Of a DNA stretch of 64,000 nucleotides, positions 63,495 through 64,000 are shown piece after piece. The notes beneath the pieces were generated by a model that ran no database searches, was not told the origin of the DNA, and was given only the letters and a program-made list of their open reading frames with translations. This DNA is from Rahnella bonaserana (lineage in GTDB: Bacteria > Pseudomonadota > Gammaproteobacteria > Enterobacterales > Enterobacteriaceae): assembly GCF_019049675.1 (NCBI RefSeq), contig NZ_JAFMOW010000068.1, forward strand, positions 310,001 to 374,000. The letters run 5' to 3'. Each line of letters starts with the position of its first letter. Position 1 is the stretch's first letter. A program made the translations under genes and the position numbers.

Positions 63495-64000
63495 AATGCT
63501 CTCCTGATAAAGTTAAACTCTTTTAGTAAATAACCTGCCAAAGACTAGTATAGACCTGCTATCAGTCACCGTGAGAAACTAATTAACTCTATGATTCTCA
63601 AAGTGTTGTCTTTGTCTCTTTATTTGCTTAAAGAGCTTCCAGTAGTGAAGCACGTAAGGTAGTAGATAACTCCTCATTCAACGTGGCTTGACGAATATTT
63701 GTTCTGCAAACTAACGTTGAGTGACTATGCACAAAGCTTACCTATTTGTAGGCAGGCGTAATTTGATCTGGATCACTAAATACCGTAGCTGACACCTTTC
63801 AGCAGTGATTTGTTGAGAATAATTATCAAATCAGCCCATGGATAATACAGTTTTGTATCTAAAGTTATCAATAAAAAAACTGATTTTTAACAAAAGTCTT
63901 ATTCACTGCCTTTATTTGGAAATCTGGTGATAAAAACTATGAAACGGCGTGGCGCCTTTACTGCGATTCCAGTACATTAGCGCCCATCAAAACCTTCATC
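63495..64000. promoter_or_regulatory. adhE upstream region
   Basis: About 500 bp without a convincing gene. TTGATCTGGATCAC (63763-63776) fits an FNR-type dyad (TTGAT-N4-ATCAA) with one mismatch. Near the edge, GGCGCC and GCGCC (63950-63985) flank an inner TACTG/CAGTA repeat, giving a nested hairpin. A 13-codon plus-strand frame (MKRRGAFTAIPVH) overlies it. The edge prevents any decision about a neighbouring gene. Confidence 0.45.

Overview
The window reads as chromosome of an enterobacterium (order Enterobacterales). The evidence is the adhE, tdk, hns, rssB, rssA, ychJ, purU, tRNA-Tyr block, the yeeO/amn/shiA/tRNA-Asn/nac neighbourhood, two ERIC elements, and proteins close to those of E. coli. 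The galactan operon, citrate-fermentation cluster and orphan type VI cassette together suggest a plant- or soil-associated Yersiniaceae or Pectobacteriaceae-like genus (Rahnella/Serratia-like). The genus is my inference and cannot be fixed from the sequence alone.

Left end (1-3.1 kb): the 5' part of the catecholate receptor gene cirA behind a periplasmic iron-type binding protein, under a promoter covered by a Fur box. Then (3.2-9.7 kb) an orphan T6SS effector cassette: PAAR gene, divergent vgrG, a Tle3-type lipase and two mosaic Tli3-type immunity genes, one predicted to be a lipoprotein and the other soluble.

9.7-23.1 kb: a complete beta-1,4-galactan system: ATPase ganK, then ganE-ganF-ganG-ganA-ganB, a lone PTS EIIB domain behind a terminator, porin ganL and repressor ganR. 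Between the EIIB gene and ganL sits an unrelated beta-propeller-like orphan gene bracketed by two near-identical hairpins. 23.2-34.5 kb: a DUF805 gene, then a long leftward operon citS - FAH-family enzyme - citCDEFXG - small serine hydrolase, with the divergent two-component genes citAB. Citrate would enter by CitS and be cleaved by citrate lyase. No oxaloacetate decarboxylase pump is present, so the FAH protein is a candidate for handling oxaloacetate.

34.5-43.4 kb: yeeO, an ERIC element, amn, a GST, shiA, an RluA-type pseudouridine synthase, tRNA-Asn, a decayed glutamine-amidotransferase fragment, vapBC, and nac with a recognisable sigma54 promoter and NtrC site. 43.4-52.4 kb: a divergent GsiABCD/Dpp-like peptide importer with a ROK kinase, a ROK repressor and an M81 (MlrC-type) metallopeptidase, plausibly a catabolic system for a sugar- or amino-sugar-linked peptide.

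52.4-64 kb: tRNA-Tyr, purU, ychJ, rssA, rssB, then ugd and a UDP-glucuronate-epimerase-like gene in the slot where E. coli has galU, then hns, tdk and adhE. No rRNA, CRISPR array, transposase or integrase gene was seen.
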